From contig NZ_CP029479.1 in the NCBI RefSeq assembly GCF_003150835.1, positions 2,331,501 through 2,395,500 of the forward strand: a stretch of DNA of 64,000 nucleotides. The letters are read 5' to 3'. Both the position numbers and the translations under genes were made by a program. Every line of letters starts with the position of its first letter. Position 1 is the first letter of the stretch. This DNA comes from Phenylobacterium parvum. GTDB taxonomy: Bacteria > Pseudomonadota > Alphaproteobacteria > Caulobacterales > Caulobacteraceae. Positions 53,455 through 62,351 of this stretch are shown in pieces. The notes beneath the pieces were generated by a model that did no database searches, was not told where the DNA came from, and saw only the letters and a list, made by a program, of their open reading frames with translations.

Positions 53455-56166
53455 ATGTTCAGGAAAACCGCCTGGGTGGCCGGAGCCGCCCTGTCCGTTC
53501 TGGCCGCCAGCAGCGCCATGGCCCAGCAGGCCGGCCGCAGGGATGCCGAGACCGAGGCCACCACCATTGGCGAGTTGATCGTCACGGCGGAGAAGCGCGA
53601 GCAGAAGCTGCAGGATGTTCCCATCGCCATCACGGCGTTCACGGCCAAGCAGAGGGAGACGACCGGGATCGTCACGATCCAGGACATAACCAACTTTACG
53701 CCCGGCCTGACCTACAATTCCGGATTGGACCGCGCCGCCATCCGGGGTGTCGGACGCCTGACCAACCGCCTGTCCTCGGATGCGGCGGTGGCCACCTATT
53801 CCGACGGCTTCTACACCACCTCGGTGGCAGAGGCGGGCAAGTCGACCCTGATCGTCGACCGCGTGGAAGTGCTGCGCGGGCCGCAGGGCACCCTGTACGG
53901 CCGAAACGCCATCGGCGGCGCGATCAACGTGATCTCCAAGCGACCGACGGACACGAAGGTTGGCGAAGCCCGTGTAACCCTCGGCAACTACGGCCTGCAC
54001 AACTACGAGCTGCTCGTCTCCGGCCCGCTGACGGACTTCGCGCGGGTTCAGTTCTACGGCCAGTTCGTCGAGCAGACGGAGAGCTACTTCCGCAATGTCG
54101 CGACGGGCAACCGCATCAAGGACGCCCTGAACCGCAACTACCTGGAAGTCCAGGCCGACATTGACGTCGGCGAACGGGGCCACCTCTGGGTGAAGTACGC
54201 CAAGCCCAAGTGGTTCAACGAGTCCGGAAACAGCGGCGGCACCCTGAGCAACAGGGAGTACTCGTACAACTACTCGGGCGTGGACGCCCTTACGATCAAT
54301 CCCGCCTTCGGCCTGACCCTGGCCAACAGGGTGCAGGTCGGGAACGTCACCTCGAACCCGCAGCTCAAGGATCCCCGGACCGTCAACACGGACTTCCCCA
54401 CACGGATCAAGAACGGCGGGATCAACATCCTGACCGCCGAATACACCCAGGAATTCGACGCCTTCGACCTGAAGTATGTAGGGGGCTTCGACTCCTACAA
54501 GTACGACCAGCTCTCAGACAGCGACGGGCTTCCGATCCTGAGCTTCCAGGTGCCTCTCAACGTCTCGCCCCTGCCATCGCAGAATACCTGCCAGTATGTT
54601 CCGGGCTGCAGGCCGCTGACCATCGACGCCAGCGGCAACCGCTTCAGCTATATCGAGGACAAGTCCTGGATCAGCCACGAGATCAACATCTCATCCAACC
54701 AGGAGGGACCGCTTCAGTGGATCCTCGGGCTCTATTACTTCAAGGACACCTACCACAATCCACAGATCTCCTATTCGTCACAGCCCGGAGCGCTGACGCC
54801 TTCGGGGGCCGGGGTTGGCAATCCGCTTGGGAACGCGATCAATCCGCGCGGTGAGTTCTATTACTTCGACTACGACATGACGACAGAGAGCCGGGCCGTG
54901 TTCGGCCAGCTCGACTGGAAGTTCCGCGACGTCTGGCAGTTCACCGCGGGCCTTCGCTACACCGCCGACCACAAGGATGGCTTTGAGTCCTTCCGCTCCC
55001 TGTGCATGACCAACTCCTGCATCGGCGACCCGCGGGTGTTCGGCACCCTGGTGGGCGGCGCAGCCCTGGACATCACCACCCTGCTGGCCGCCGGCTATCC
55101 CTCCCAGGCCGCAGCCAGGGTGGAAGGCGTCAAGACCGCCCCGACCCAGCAGGCCGCCAACAAGTGGGTCAACTACGTGATCGATCCCGCCACCGGCCGC
55201 GCCAACCGGCAGCTCGAGAACGACTGGTCGGGCGTGACCGGCACCCTCGGCATCGAATGGAACCCCGACACAAGCACCAACGCCTACTTCCGCTATGGCC
55301 GGGGCTACAAGTCCGGCGGCTTCAACGCCGCGGAGATCGTTCCTTCGCCCTCGACGGACGCGGAAACGGTCGACGCCTACGAGATCGGCCTGAAGAAGGA
55401 TTTCGGCTCCACGCTGCGGGTCAACACGGCGGTCTTCCTCTACAACTACAAGGACCTCCAGATCCCCATCCGGGTCCTCGTCCAGACCGAGCTTGGCAAT
55501 ACGGTCCAGACCCGGTTCCTGAACGTCCCGGAATCGGAGTCCAAGGGCGTCGAGATCGAGGCCAACTGGAAGCCTGTCCGCGGCCTCGATTTCCTGGCGA
55601 GCTATTCCTACAACCCGACCCAGGTGAAGAGCACCTGCACCACCGCGGACACCCGCGCCTGCGTGCTCGACGTGGCGGACCCCCTGGCCCAGGCGCCCGG
55701 CGCCCAGCCCGCCATCACCGTCAGCACGCCGACGACCACGCCGAACGACACCCAGACCAAGGTGCTGCAGAGCCTGAAGGGCAACAGCCTGCCGTATGCG
55801 CCCGAGAGCAAGTTCGCCCTCAGCGCCACCTACACCTGGCTCCTCGAGAACAGCAGCCTGACCGTGGGCGCCAACTATGTCTGGCGCGACGCCTCCTACG
55901 CCAACCTCTTCACCCGGGACTACAACCGGGCCCCGGCCTGGGACTCCAAGGACTTCCGGGTCATCTGGCGGACCTATTCCGGCAAGTACACGGTCACCGC
56001 CTACATGCGGAACGCCTTCGACGACCTGACCTTCAACTCGGCGAACGGCGGCACTCGCCTGGCGCCGGACCCGTCGAACCCCACGAACTTCAACAATGTC
56101 GTCCAGTCCCTGGCGATGAACCCGCCCAAGACCTACGGCGTGGCGGTCTACTACAAGTTCTGGTGA
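53455..56166 (+). CDS. TonB-dependent receptor leading the oxygenase operon
   Basis: 903 residues. Signal peptide (MFRKTAWVAGAALSVLAASS, then AMAQ), TonB-box-like IGELIVTAEKRE, plug (QKLQDVPIAITAFTAKQRE, VDRVEVLRGPQGTLYGRNAI) and a barrel ending GVAVYYKFW (terminal Trp). The RGPQGTLYGRNAIGG type is usual in receptors for siderophores and for bulky organic compounds. GGGGGGAAGAC precedes the ATG. The next gene starts 10 bp after the stop, so this receptor probably serves the enzymes downstream. Confidence 0.93.
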   Translation: MFRKTAWVAGAALSVLAASSAMAQQAGRRDAETEATTIGELIVTAEKREQKLQDVPIAITAFTAKQRETTGIVTIQDITNFTPGLTYNSGLDRAAIRGVGRLTNRLSSDAAVATYSDGFYTTSVAEAGKSTLIVDRVEVLRGPQGTLYGRNAIGGAINVISKRPTDTKVGEARVTLGNYGLHNYELLVSGPLTDFARVQFYGQFVEQTESYFRNVATGNRIKDALNRNYLEVQADIDVGERGHLWVKYAKPKWFNESGNSGGTLSNREYSYNYSGVDALTINPAFGLTLANRVQVGNVTSNPQLKDPRTVNTDFPTRIKNGGINILTAEYTQEFDAFDLKYVGGFDSYKYDQLSDSDGLPILSFQVPLNVSPLPSQNTCQYVPGCRPLTIDASGNRFSYIEDKSWISHEINISSNQEGPLQWILGLYYFKDTYHNPQISYSSQPGALTPSGAGVGNPLGNAINPRGEFYYFDYDMTTESRAVFGQLDWKFRDVWQFTAGLRYTADHKDGFESFRSLCMTNSCIGDPRVFGTLVGGAALDITTLLAAGYPSQAAARVEGVKTAPTQQAANKWVNYVIDPATGRANRQLENDWSGVTGTLGIEWNPDTSTNAYFRYGRGYKSGGFNAAEIVPSPSTDAETVDAYEIGLKKDFGSTLRVNTAVFLYNYKDLQIPIRVLVQTELGNTVQTRFLNVPESESKGVEIEANWKPVRGLDFLASYSYNPTQVKSTCTTADTRACVLDVADPLAQAPGAQPAITVSTPTTTPNDTQTKVLQSLKGNSLPYAPESKFALSATYTWLLENSSLTVGANYVWRDASYANLFTRDYNRAPAWDSKDFRVIWRTYSGKYTVTAYMRNAFDDLTFNSANGGTRLAPDPSNPTNFNNVVQSLAMNPPKTYGVAVYYKFW

Positions 56167-56176
56167 CGGAGAGGGG

Positions 56177-57082
56177 ATGATGGCGGAGGGCGCAGGAACC
56201 GGTCGAACGGAGCTGATCCGCCGCCTGGGCCTTGAGCCCTACGTCCTGGAGCTGGAGATCGATGGCCTGACCGTCGTGCCGCCGGAGGTGCACGGGGTTC
56301 CCCTCGCGGCCTTCGACGCCATGGCGGACTGGCTGCTCGAGGCCAGCGAGCGGATCGTCGGCTGCCGCTTCACCCTGGAGGACGGCCCCGAGGCCGAGGT
56401 CGAGGTTCCCGACGGGGCGACCCGGCTGGGCGAGCGCGGCGGGGAGAACACCCAGTTCCTCCTGCCGCAGCTGGCGCGCGGCCACCGCCTGTTCCGGGAC
56501 CTGGCGGTGAACCCCGTCGCCGTGGCCCTGGCGCGCTACATGATCGGCCTGCGCGAGACCCGGTTCTCGAGCCACAACGCTTTCATCAAGTGGCGGGGCG
56601 GCTATGGCTACGGCCCGAACCTCGGGCTGCACGCCGACCAGGGCGCCTCGCCCCAGCCCTGGGGCCGTACGGCCCTGGCGGCGAACAGCAACTGGACCCT
56701 GACCGACTACACCCTCGAGGCGGGGCCCCTCGCCTTCGTGCGGGGCTCCCACCGCTCGGTCTCCCAGCCCCTGCAGCCGGGAGCGACCCGCCGGGCCGAG
56801 CCGGTGATCTGCCCCAGGGGATCGCTGATCATGTTCCACGGCGCAACCTGGCACGGGGCCTTCCCGCGGACGGCGCCGGGCATGCGGCTGATGGTGGCCA
56901 ACTATTACCGCCACATGATGACCCTGCCGCAGGAGGAGTTCCGCAACGGCTTCCCCCGGGACCTGGCGGGGGACTGCGCAGACCCGGCGACCTTCGCGAC
57001 CCTCTGCGGGTTTGCCGACGAGTTCCCCTATGTCAGGGCCGAGCGCCCCTTCCCGCGGGTCCGAGGGGCGGCGGCGCGTTGA
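56177..57082 (+). CDS. Phytanoyl-CoA dioxygenase (PhyH) family Fe(II)/2-oxoglutarate oxygenase
   Basis: 301 residues. Iron-binding facial triad: His152 and Asp154 (LGLHADQG) and distal His226 (MFHGATWHGAF); Arg237 (APGMRLMV) fits the 2-oxoglutarate-binding position. The N-terminal half (EIDGLTVVPPEV) follows the family. It would hydroxylate an unactivated carbon next to a carboxyl, phosphonate or ammonium group. GGAGAGGGG precedes the ATG, 10 bp after the receptor. The HD-domain gene comes 83 bp later; PhyH-type oxygenase plus HD protein resembles the PhnY-PhnZ pair of phosphonate degradation. Confidence 0.85.
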   Translation: MMAEGAGTGRTELIRRLGLEPYVLELEIDGLTVVPPEVHGVPLAAFDAMADWLLEASERIVGCRFTLEDGPEAEVEVPDGATRLGERGGENTQFLLPQLARGHRLFRDLAVNPVAVALARYMIGLRETRFSSHNAFIKWRGGYGYGPNLGLHADQGASPQPWGRTALAANSNWTLTDYTLEAGPLAFVRGSHRSVSQPLQPGATRRAEPVICPRGSLIMFHGATWHGAFPRTAPGMRLMVANYYRHMMTLPQEEFRNGFPRDLAGDCADPATFATLCGFADEFPYVRAERPFPRVRGAAAR

Positions 57083-57165
57083 CACCTCCCCGGGCCGGGC
57101 TCAGGATACCGGCTCATCAAAAATCGGCCGGACGCAGCTCCGGCGACCAGGGCAGGGAGGCCGAC

Positions 57166-57756
57166 ATGGCGGACGGTGAGATGCAGATGAAGGCGAATTT
57201 CCACGCCATGACCGAGAGCACCGCCGAGGACTGGGCCGCCATCGGCCGCGCCGGCGCGCCCTTCCACCGCGAGTTCCCGAACCGGCTGATCGCCCACCTG
57301 AACATGCTTGGCGAGGACAGCGGCGGCTTCGCCGTGACCCGCCTGGAGCACTCCCTGCAGACCGCCACCCGCGCCCACCGCGACGGCCGGGACGAGGAGT
57401 ACGTGGTCTGCGCCCTGCTGCACGACGTGGGCGACATCCTGGCGCCGTCCAACCACGCCGAGCTGGGAGCCATGATCCTGAAGCCCTACATCTCCGAGCA
57501 GAACTACTGGATGATGGACAAGCACGGGATCTTCCAGGGTTACTACTTCTTCCACCACCTGGGCCTGGACCGCGACATGCGCGACGAGTTCCGGGGCCAT
57601 CCCTGGTTCGAGTACACGGCCCAGTTCTGCCACCTCTACGACCAGAACAGCTTTGACCCGGCCTACGAGTCCATGCCCCTGTCGGCCTTCGAGCCCATGA
57701 TCCACCGCGTGACGGCCCAGCCCAAGCGCTCGATCTACCGCCGCAAGGACGCCTGA
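57166..57756 (+). CDS. HD-domain protein of the mixed-valent diiron oxygenase type (PhnZ/TmpB/MIOX-like)
   Basis: 196 residues, the length of PhnZ and TmpB. Six candidate metal ligands are in order: His62 (LEHSLQ), His86-Asp87 (ALLHDVGD), His97 (SNHAELG), His120 (MDKHGIF) and Asp159 (CHLYDQ). In the HD oxygenases the same order holds, with the 24-residue gap between the first two histidines identical to PhnZ and the His97-His120 gap similar. Simple HD phosphohydrolases lack the two extra histidines at these positions. The Lys that marks phosphonate-binding PhnZ (four after the fourth His) is Gln124 here, so the substrate may not be a phosphonate. Encoded between PhyH and a crotonase. The annotation 'phosphohydrolase' remains the alternative. 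Confidence 0.7.
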   Translation: MADGEMQMKANFHAMTESTAEDWAAIGRAGAPFHREFPNRLIAHLNMLGEDSGGFAVTRLEHSLQTATRAHRDGRDEEYVVCALLHDVGDILAPSNHAELGAMILKPYISEQNYWMMDKHGIFQGYYFFHHLGLDRDMRDEFRGHPWFEYTAQFCHLYDQNSFDPAYESMPLSAFEPMIHRVTAQPKRSIYRRKDA

Positions 57757-57790
57757 GGGAGCGGGGCCGCCCGGCCCCGGACTGGCCCGC

Positions 57791-58603
57791 ATGGCCTTTG
57801 AAGACATCCTCTACGAGGTGGAGGCGGGGGTGGCGACGGTCACCCTCAACCGCCCCGACCGGCTGAACGCCTGGCGGGGCGTGATGGAGGCCGAGCTTCG
57901 CCAGGCCATGCGCCTGGCGGCGGACGACGCCGAGGTGAAGGTCATTGTCCTGACCGGCGCCGGGCGCGGCTTCTGCGCGGGCGCGGACATGGACGTCCTG
58001 CAGGGCGCCGTTTCCGCCGGAGGAACGGGCGGTGGCGCGCCTGACGCCTTCGACCCGGCCTCGCGCCCGGACTTCCGCCTGCAGTACCCCTACTTCCCGG
58101 CCGTCCCGAAGCCGATCCTTGGGGCGATCAACGGCGCCTGCGCCGGCCTGGGCATGGTGATGGCCCTCTACACCGACATCCGGTTCGCCTCGGAGGCGAC
58201 GGTCTTCACCACCGCCTTCTCGCGCCGCGGCCTGATCGCCGAGCACGGGATGTCCTGGCTCCTGCCGCGGATCGTCGGCATGGCCAACGCCGCCGACCTG
58301 CTCTACTCGGCCCGACGGGTCGACGCCGCCGAGGCCCTCCGGATCGGGCTGGTCAACCGGGTCTTCCCGGCCGCCACCTTCCGGGACGAGGTCATGGCCT
58401 ACGCACGGATGCTGGCCAGCGAGGTCTCGCCCCGGTCCCTCGCCGTGATGAAGCGCGAGCTCTGGAACAGCCCGTTCCAGTCGCTCTCCGAAGCGATCGT
58501 CGACGCCAACGCCGACATGGCCCTCAGCCTGAAGTCCGAGGACTTCAAGGAGGGCGTCGCCCACTTCCTCGAGAAGCGACCGGCGAGGTTCACGGGGCGT
58601 TGA
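57791..58603 (+). CDS. Enoyl-CoA hydratase/isomerase
   Basis: 270 residues. VTLNRPDRLNAWRGVME, VIVLTGAGRGFCAGADMDVL and AINGACAGLGMVMALYTDIR (both oxyanion peptides intact), RRGLIAEHGMSWLLPRIVG (catalytic Glu region) and ending FLEKRPARFTGR. It begins 34 bp after the HD gene and ends 33 bp before the ABC transporter pair, so it belongs to the same run. Probably hydrates an unsaturated CoA ester produced after the oxygenase steps (inference). Confidence 0.9.
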   Translation: MAFEDILYEVEAGVATVTLNRPDRLNAWRGVMEAELRQAMRLAADDAEVKVIVLTGAGRGFCAGADMDVLQGAVSAGGTGGGAPDAFDPASRPDFRLQYPYFPAVPKPILGAINGACAGLGMVMALYTDIRFASEATVFTTAFSRRGLIAEHGMSWLLPRIVGMANAADLLYSARRVDAAEALRIGLVNRVFPAATFRDEVMAYARMLASEVSPRSLAVMKRELWNSPFQSLSEAIVDANADMALSLKSEDFKEGVAHFLEKRPARFTGR

Positions 58604-58636
58604 CGTCGGAAGGTTCCAGTCGGGGAGTGCGTTCAG

Positions 58637-60424
58637 GTGGGGCGTGAGGCGGCCAAGCCGGCGGACGGCGCCGCCGTGCTTGCCGTCTACCTGCGGCCGG
58701 AGGGCCGGCGGCTGGCCGCCCTCGCCGTCTTCCTGCTCGCCGGTACGGCCGTGCAGCTGGCTTCGCCCCAGATCATCCGGACCTTCATCGATACGGCCGC
58801 CACCGGCGGCGCCGACGCGCCCCTTGAACGGCTCTGGATGCTGGCGGGCCTGTTCATCGCCGTCACCATCCTGGCCCAGCTCCTGCAGATCGGCTCCACC
58901 TATTTCAGCGAGCAGCTGGGCTGGTCGGCCACGAACCGGATGCGCCAGGACCTGGCGACCCACGCCCTGCACCTGGACATGGCCTTCCACACCGCCAAGT
59001 CGCCGGGTGAACTGATCGAGAGGGTGGACGGCGACGTCGCCGCCCTGGCGGCTTTCTTCTCCCAGTTCATCCTGCAGATCATCGGCGGCGCCCTGCTGCT
59101 GGCCGGCATCCTCATCGTCCTCTACCTGCAGGACTGGCGGATCGGCGTCCTCCTGACCGGCTTCGCCGTTGTCGCCGGCCTGGTCCTGCACGCCATCCGC
59201 CGGATCGCAGGCGGCCGGTGGGAGCGCCTGCGCGAGGCCTGGTCGGCCTTCTCGGGCTTCCTGGAGGAGAGGCTGGCGGGCCTGGACGACGTCCGGGCCA
59301 ATGGCGGCGGGCCCCATGTCATGCGGCGAATGGGCGAGGTGAACGCAGAGCTCCTCGACGCCAACGTCGCCGCCGCCCGGCGCGGGCACTGGATCTTCCT
59401 GACCGCCAGCGCCCTCTTCTCCATCGGCTTCGGCATGGCCCTGGCCCTGGGGGTCTGGCTGTTCCAGCGGGGCGAGGCCAGCATCGGCACGGTCTTCATG
59501 TTCATGCAGTACGCCGGGATGATGTCCCTGCCGATCATGCTGATCGGCCAGCAGCTGCAGCAGTTCCAGGCGGCCTCGGCCAGCCTCAACCGGATCCGCG
59601 ACCTGCGCGCCATCCAGGCGGAGCTGACCGACGGGCCGGGCGTCGGCTGGGAGGGTCGGCGCACCGACGCGCCCGCCGTCGGCTTCGAGGCGCTGACCTT
59701 CGCCTACCGGGCGGACACCCCGGTGATCCGCGGCCTCGACCTGCAGGTTCCGGCCGGCGAGGTGATGGGCCTGCTGGGCCGGACCGGCAGCGGCAAGACG
59801 ACCCTGACCCGCCTGCTCTTCCGGCTCTATGACCCGCAGGGCGGGGCCGTGACCCTGGACGGGGTGGACATCCGCGGGGCCCGGCTGGCGGAGCTGCGCG
59901 GCCGGATCGGCCTGGTCACCCAGGAGGTCCAGCTCTTCGACGCCAGCATTCGCGACAACGCCACCCTGTTCGATCCCGCCATCCCCGACGCCCGCATCAC
60001 CGAGGTCCTGGAAGACCTGGGCCTGGGCGACTGGCTGTCGCGCCAGTCTTCGGGCCTGGCCACAGTGCTTCGGGCCGGCGGGGGGCTGTCGGCGGGCGAG
60101 GCCCAGCTCCTGGCCTTCGCCCGGGTCTTCCTCAAGGACCCGGGGCTCGTGGTGCTGGACGAGGCGTCCTCGCGCCTCGACCCGGCCACCGACCAGCTGA
60201 TCGAGCGGGCCCTTGACCGCCTCCTCGGCGCGGACGGGACCGGGCGGCGGCGGACCGCCATCATCATCGCCCACAAGCTCTCGACCGTTCAGAGGGCCGA
60301 CCGGATCGCCATCCTCGACCAGGGCCGCCTGATGGAGACCGGGCGGCGGGCCGAGCTCGAGGCCGACCCGGAGTCGGCCTACGCCCGCCTGCTGCGCACC
60401 GGCCTTGAGGAGGTCATGGCGTGA
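58637..60424 (+). CDS. ABC exporter subunit A of a heterodimer
   Basis: 595 residues from GTG 58637: six-helix membrane domain (LAVFLLAGTAVQLASPQIIR, TKAFHTAKSPGELIERVD-like coupling loop, and a permease end with GVWLFQRGEASIGTVF) and ATPase with Walker A GRTGSGKTT, Walker B LVVLDEASSRLD with catalytic Glu, and switch AHKLST. The signature is LSAGEAQ, a degenerate form of LSGGQ. The next gene supplies the canonical signature. The stop overlaps the next GTG by four bases. Confidence 0.9.
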   Translation: MGREAAKPADGAAVLAVYLRPEGRRLAALAVFLLAGTAVQLASPQIIRTFIDTAATGGADAPLERLWMLAGLFIAVTILAQLLQIGSTYFSEQLGWSATNRMRQDLATHALHLDMAFHTAKSPGELIERVDGDVAALAAFFSQFILQIIGGALLLAGILIVLYLQDWRIGVLLTGFAVVAGLVLHAIRRIAGGRWERLREAWSAFSGFLEERLAGLDDVRANGGGPHVMRRMGEVNAELLDANVAAARRGHWIFLTASALFSIGFGMALALGVWLFQRGEASIGTVFMFMQYAGMMSLPIMLIGQQLQQFQAASASLNRIRDLRAIQAELTDGPGVGWEGRRTDAPAVGFEALTFAYRADTPVIRGLDLQVPAGEVMGLLGRTGSGKTTLTRLLFRLYDPQGGAVTLDGVDIRGARLAELRGRIGLVTQEVQLFDASIRDNATLFDPAIPDARITEVLEDLGLGDWLSRQSSGLATVLRAGGGLSAGEAQLLAFARVFLKDPGLVVLDEASSRLDPATDQLIERALDRLLGADGTGRRRTAIIIAHKLSTVQRADRIAILDQGRLMETGRRAELEADPESAYARLLRTGLEEVMA

Positions 60425-62268
60425 GCGAGATCGAACGCCCCTCCGCGAACCCCGAGGCCGGCGAGATCCCGCCGCCCCTGCCGGCGCCGGACCAGACCGC
60501 CTTCCGCCAGGCCGTGCGGATCGCGGCGGCCCGGCCCTGGCTGTTCGGCGTCAGCATGGCGCTCTACGCCGCCTTCTACGCCCTGCCCCTCCTGTCCGGC
60601 CTCGTCCAGCGGGCGATCTTCGACAACCTGTCGGGCCACGCCCAGGCCGGGTTCAACGTCTGGACCCTGGTGGGGTTCTGGTTCGCCGCCCAGCTGTCGC
60701 CCCTGTTCGTCTCCTACTTCACGCCCTGGGCCTTCGTGACCTTCACCTCGGCGTCGCGGCTGATGATCCGCTCGAACATGATGGGCTGGATCATGTTCGC
60801 GAAGGGCCCGCGGGTCTCTCCCGGCACCTCGGGCGAGGCGCTCAGCCGCTTCCGCGACGACGTCGCCGAGGTCATCGCCTTCATGGAGGGCTGGGCCGAG
60901 ACCTTCGGCCAGGCGGTGTTCGCGGTGCTGGCCCTGATCATCATGTGGCGGATCAACACCCCCGTGACCCTGGCCATCATCGCCCCGATGATCCTGATGG
61001 TCTTCATCACCCAGAAGATCACCGCCGGCATCCACCGGTACTCCCGGGTGGCCAGGGAGGCGGAGGCGCGCGTCACCTCCTTCGTGGGCGAGGCCTTCAC
61101 AGCCGTCCAGGCCGTGCGGGTGGCCGGCGCCGAGGACCGGGTCCTGGGCCGGCTGTCGGACCTCAACGAGACCCGCAGGACGACGGCCGTCCGTCACCGC
61201 ATCTACGTCACCCTCCTGGACACCTTCGGGGCGGGAACCTCCAGCCTGGCCCTCGGCCTGATCCTGCTGCTGGCGGCGGGCGCCATGAAGGCGGGCGAGT
61301 TCTCGGTGGGCGACTTCACCCTCTTCGCCGCCTATGTCGGCGCCGCGACCTCGGCGCCCCGCTGGCTGGGCCGGCTGCTGGCGCGCAAGCGCACCGCCGA
61401 TGTCGCCCTGATGCGCATCGAGACCCTTCTGGGCGACGCCCCGCGCGAGCGGATCACCGAGGCCCGGCCCCAGGGCCCGGAGCCCACCGGTCGCCACGAG
61501 CCCCTGCGCACCCTGGAGGTCCGCGGCCTGACCTGTCGCCATGGCGGGACCGGCAACGGGGTGGAGGACGTCAGCTTCACCCTGGAGAGGGGCACTGTGA
61601 CCATCGTCACGGGACGGGTGGGGGCAGGCAAGACCACCTTGCTCCGCGGCCTCCTGGGCCTGCTTCCCGCCCAGGCCGGAGAGGTGTTCTGGAACGGCGA
61701 GCGCGTCGAGGACCCCGCCACCTTCCTGACCCCGCCACGCTGCGCCTACACGGGCCAGACCCCGCGCCTGTTCACCGAGACCCTGCGCGACAACATCGCC
61801 ATGGGCCTGGACCTGACGCCGGCGGACCTGGACCGCGCGGTCCACCTGGCGGTGATGGAGGAGGACGTGGCGCGCCTCGCCGAGGGCCTGGACACCCGGG
61901 TCGGCACCCGGGGCGTGACCCTCTCGGGTGGCCAGGTCCAGCGCTCGGCCGCAGCCCGCATGTTCGCCCGCCGGCCGGACCTCCTGGTCTTCGACGACGC
62001 CTCCAGCGCCCTGGACGTGCGCACCGAGCACGCCTTCTGGACCCGCCTGTTCGAGCAGGAGGACGACCGACCCACCTGCCTCGCCGTCTCGCACCGGCTG
62101 GAGGCCTATCGCCGGGCGGACCAGATCCTGGTGATCGAGGGCGGGCGGATCGCGGCGCGGGGCGACCTTCGCACCCTCCTGAAGGACAGCCCCCTGTTCC
62201 ACGAGATCTGGACCGAGACCCTCAAGGCCCACGCCCACGGCGAGGAGGCCGTTGCGCTCCCAACCTGA
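60421..62268 (+). CDS. ABC exporter subunit B of a heterodimer
   Basis: 615 residues from GTG 60421 (overlaps the previous TGA). Membrane domain (FGVSMALYAAFYALPLLSGL, GTSGEALSRFRDDVAEVIA, IIMWRINTPVTLAIIAPMIL) and ATPase with Walker A GRVGAGKTT, canonical signature LSGGQVQRS and Walker B LLVFDDASSALD, where the catalytic Glu is Asp. Together with subunit A this gives one functional and one degenerate ATP site, as in heterodimeric exporters such as TM287/288 or BmrCD. Confidence 0.9.
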   Translation: MSEIERPSANPEAGEIPPPLPAPDQTAFRQAVRIAAARPWLFGVSMALYAAFYALPLLSGLVQRAIFDNLSGHAQAGFNVWTLVGFWFAAQLSPLFVSYFTPWAFVTFTSASRLMIRSNMMGWIMFAKGPRVSPGTSGEALSRFRDDVAEVIAFMEGWAETFGQAVFAVLALIIMWRINTPVTLAIIAPMILMVFITQKITAGIHRYSRVAREAEARVTSFVGEAFTAVQAVRVAGAEDRVLGRLSDLNETRRTTAVRHRIYVTLLDTFGAGTSSLALGLILLLAAGAMKAGEFSVGDFTLFAAYVGAATSAPRWLGRLLARKRTADVALMRIETLLGDAPRERITEARPQGPEPTGRHEPLRTLEVRGLTCRHGGTGNGVEDVSFTLERGTVTIVTGRVGAGKTTLLRGLLGLLPAQAGEVFWNGERVEDPATFLTPPRCAYTGQTPRLFTETLRDNIAMGLDLTPADLDRAVHLAVMEEDVARLAEGLDTRVGTRGVTLSGGQVQRSAAARMFARRPDLLVFDDASSALDVRTEHAFWTRLFEQEDDRPTCLAVSHRLEAYRRADQILVIEGGRIAARGDLRTLLKDSPLFHEIWTETLKAHAHGEEAVALPT

Positions 62269-62318
62269 GGCGGACGCCTGCGCCCTTGCCCTGCCGGTCC
62301 CGGCGCCGCAAAGTTTCC

Positions 62319-62326
62319 ATACGTAT
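62319..62326. promoter_or_regulatory. Palindrome ATACGTAT upstream of the nitronate monooxygenase gene
   Basis: An 8-bp perfect palindrome in the 83-bp gap before the GTG at 62352, in a locally AT-rich stretch (AAAGTTTCCATACGTATCG). It could be part of an internal promoter or operator; support is weak. Confidence 0.25.
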
Positions 62327-62351
62327 CGTTCAAAACCCCGGAGAGCCTCCC

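Noticed and set aside
57101-60274. Open frame of over 1000 codons on the minus strand opposite the HD protein, crotonase and ABC genes
   Set aside because: Low-complexity Gly/Gln/Arg-rich product, no motifs, and antisense to several clear genes; a by-product of high GC.
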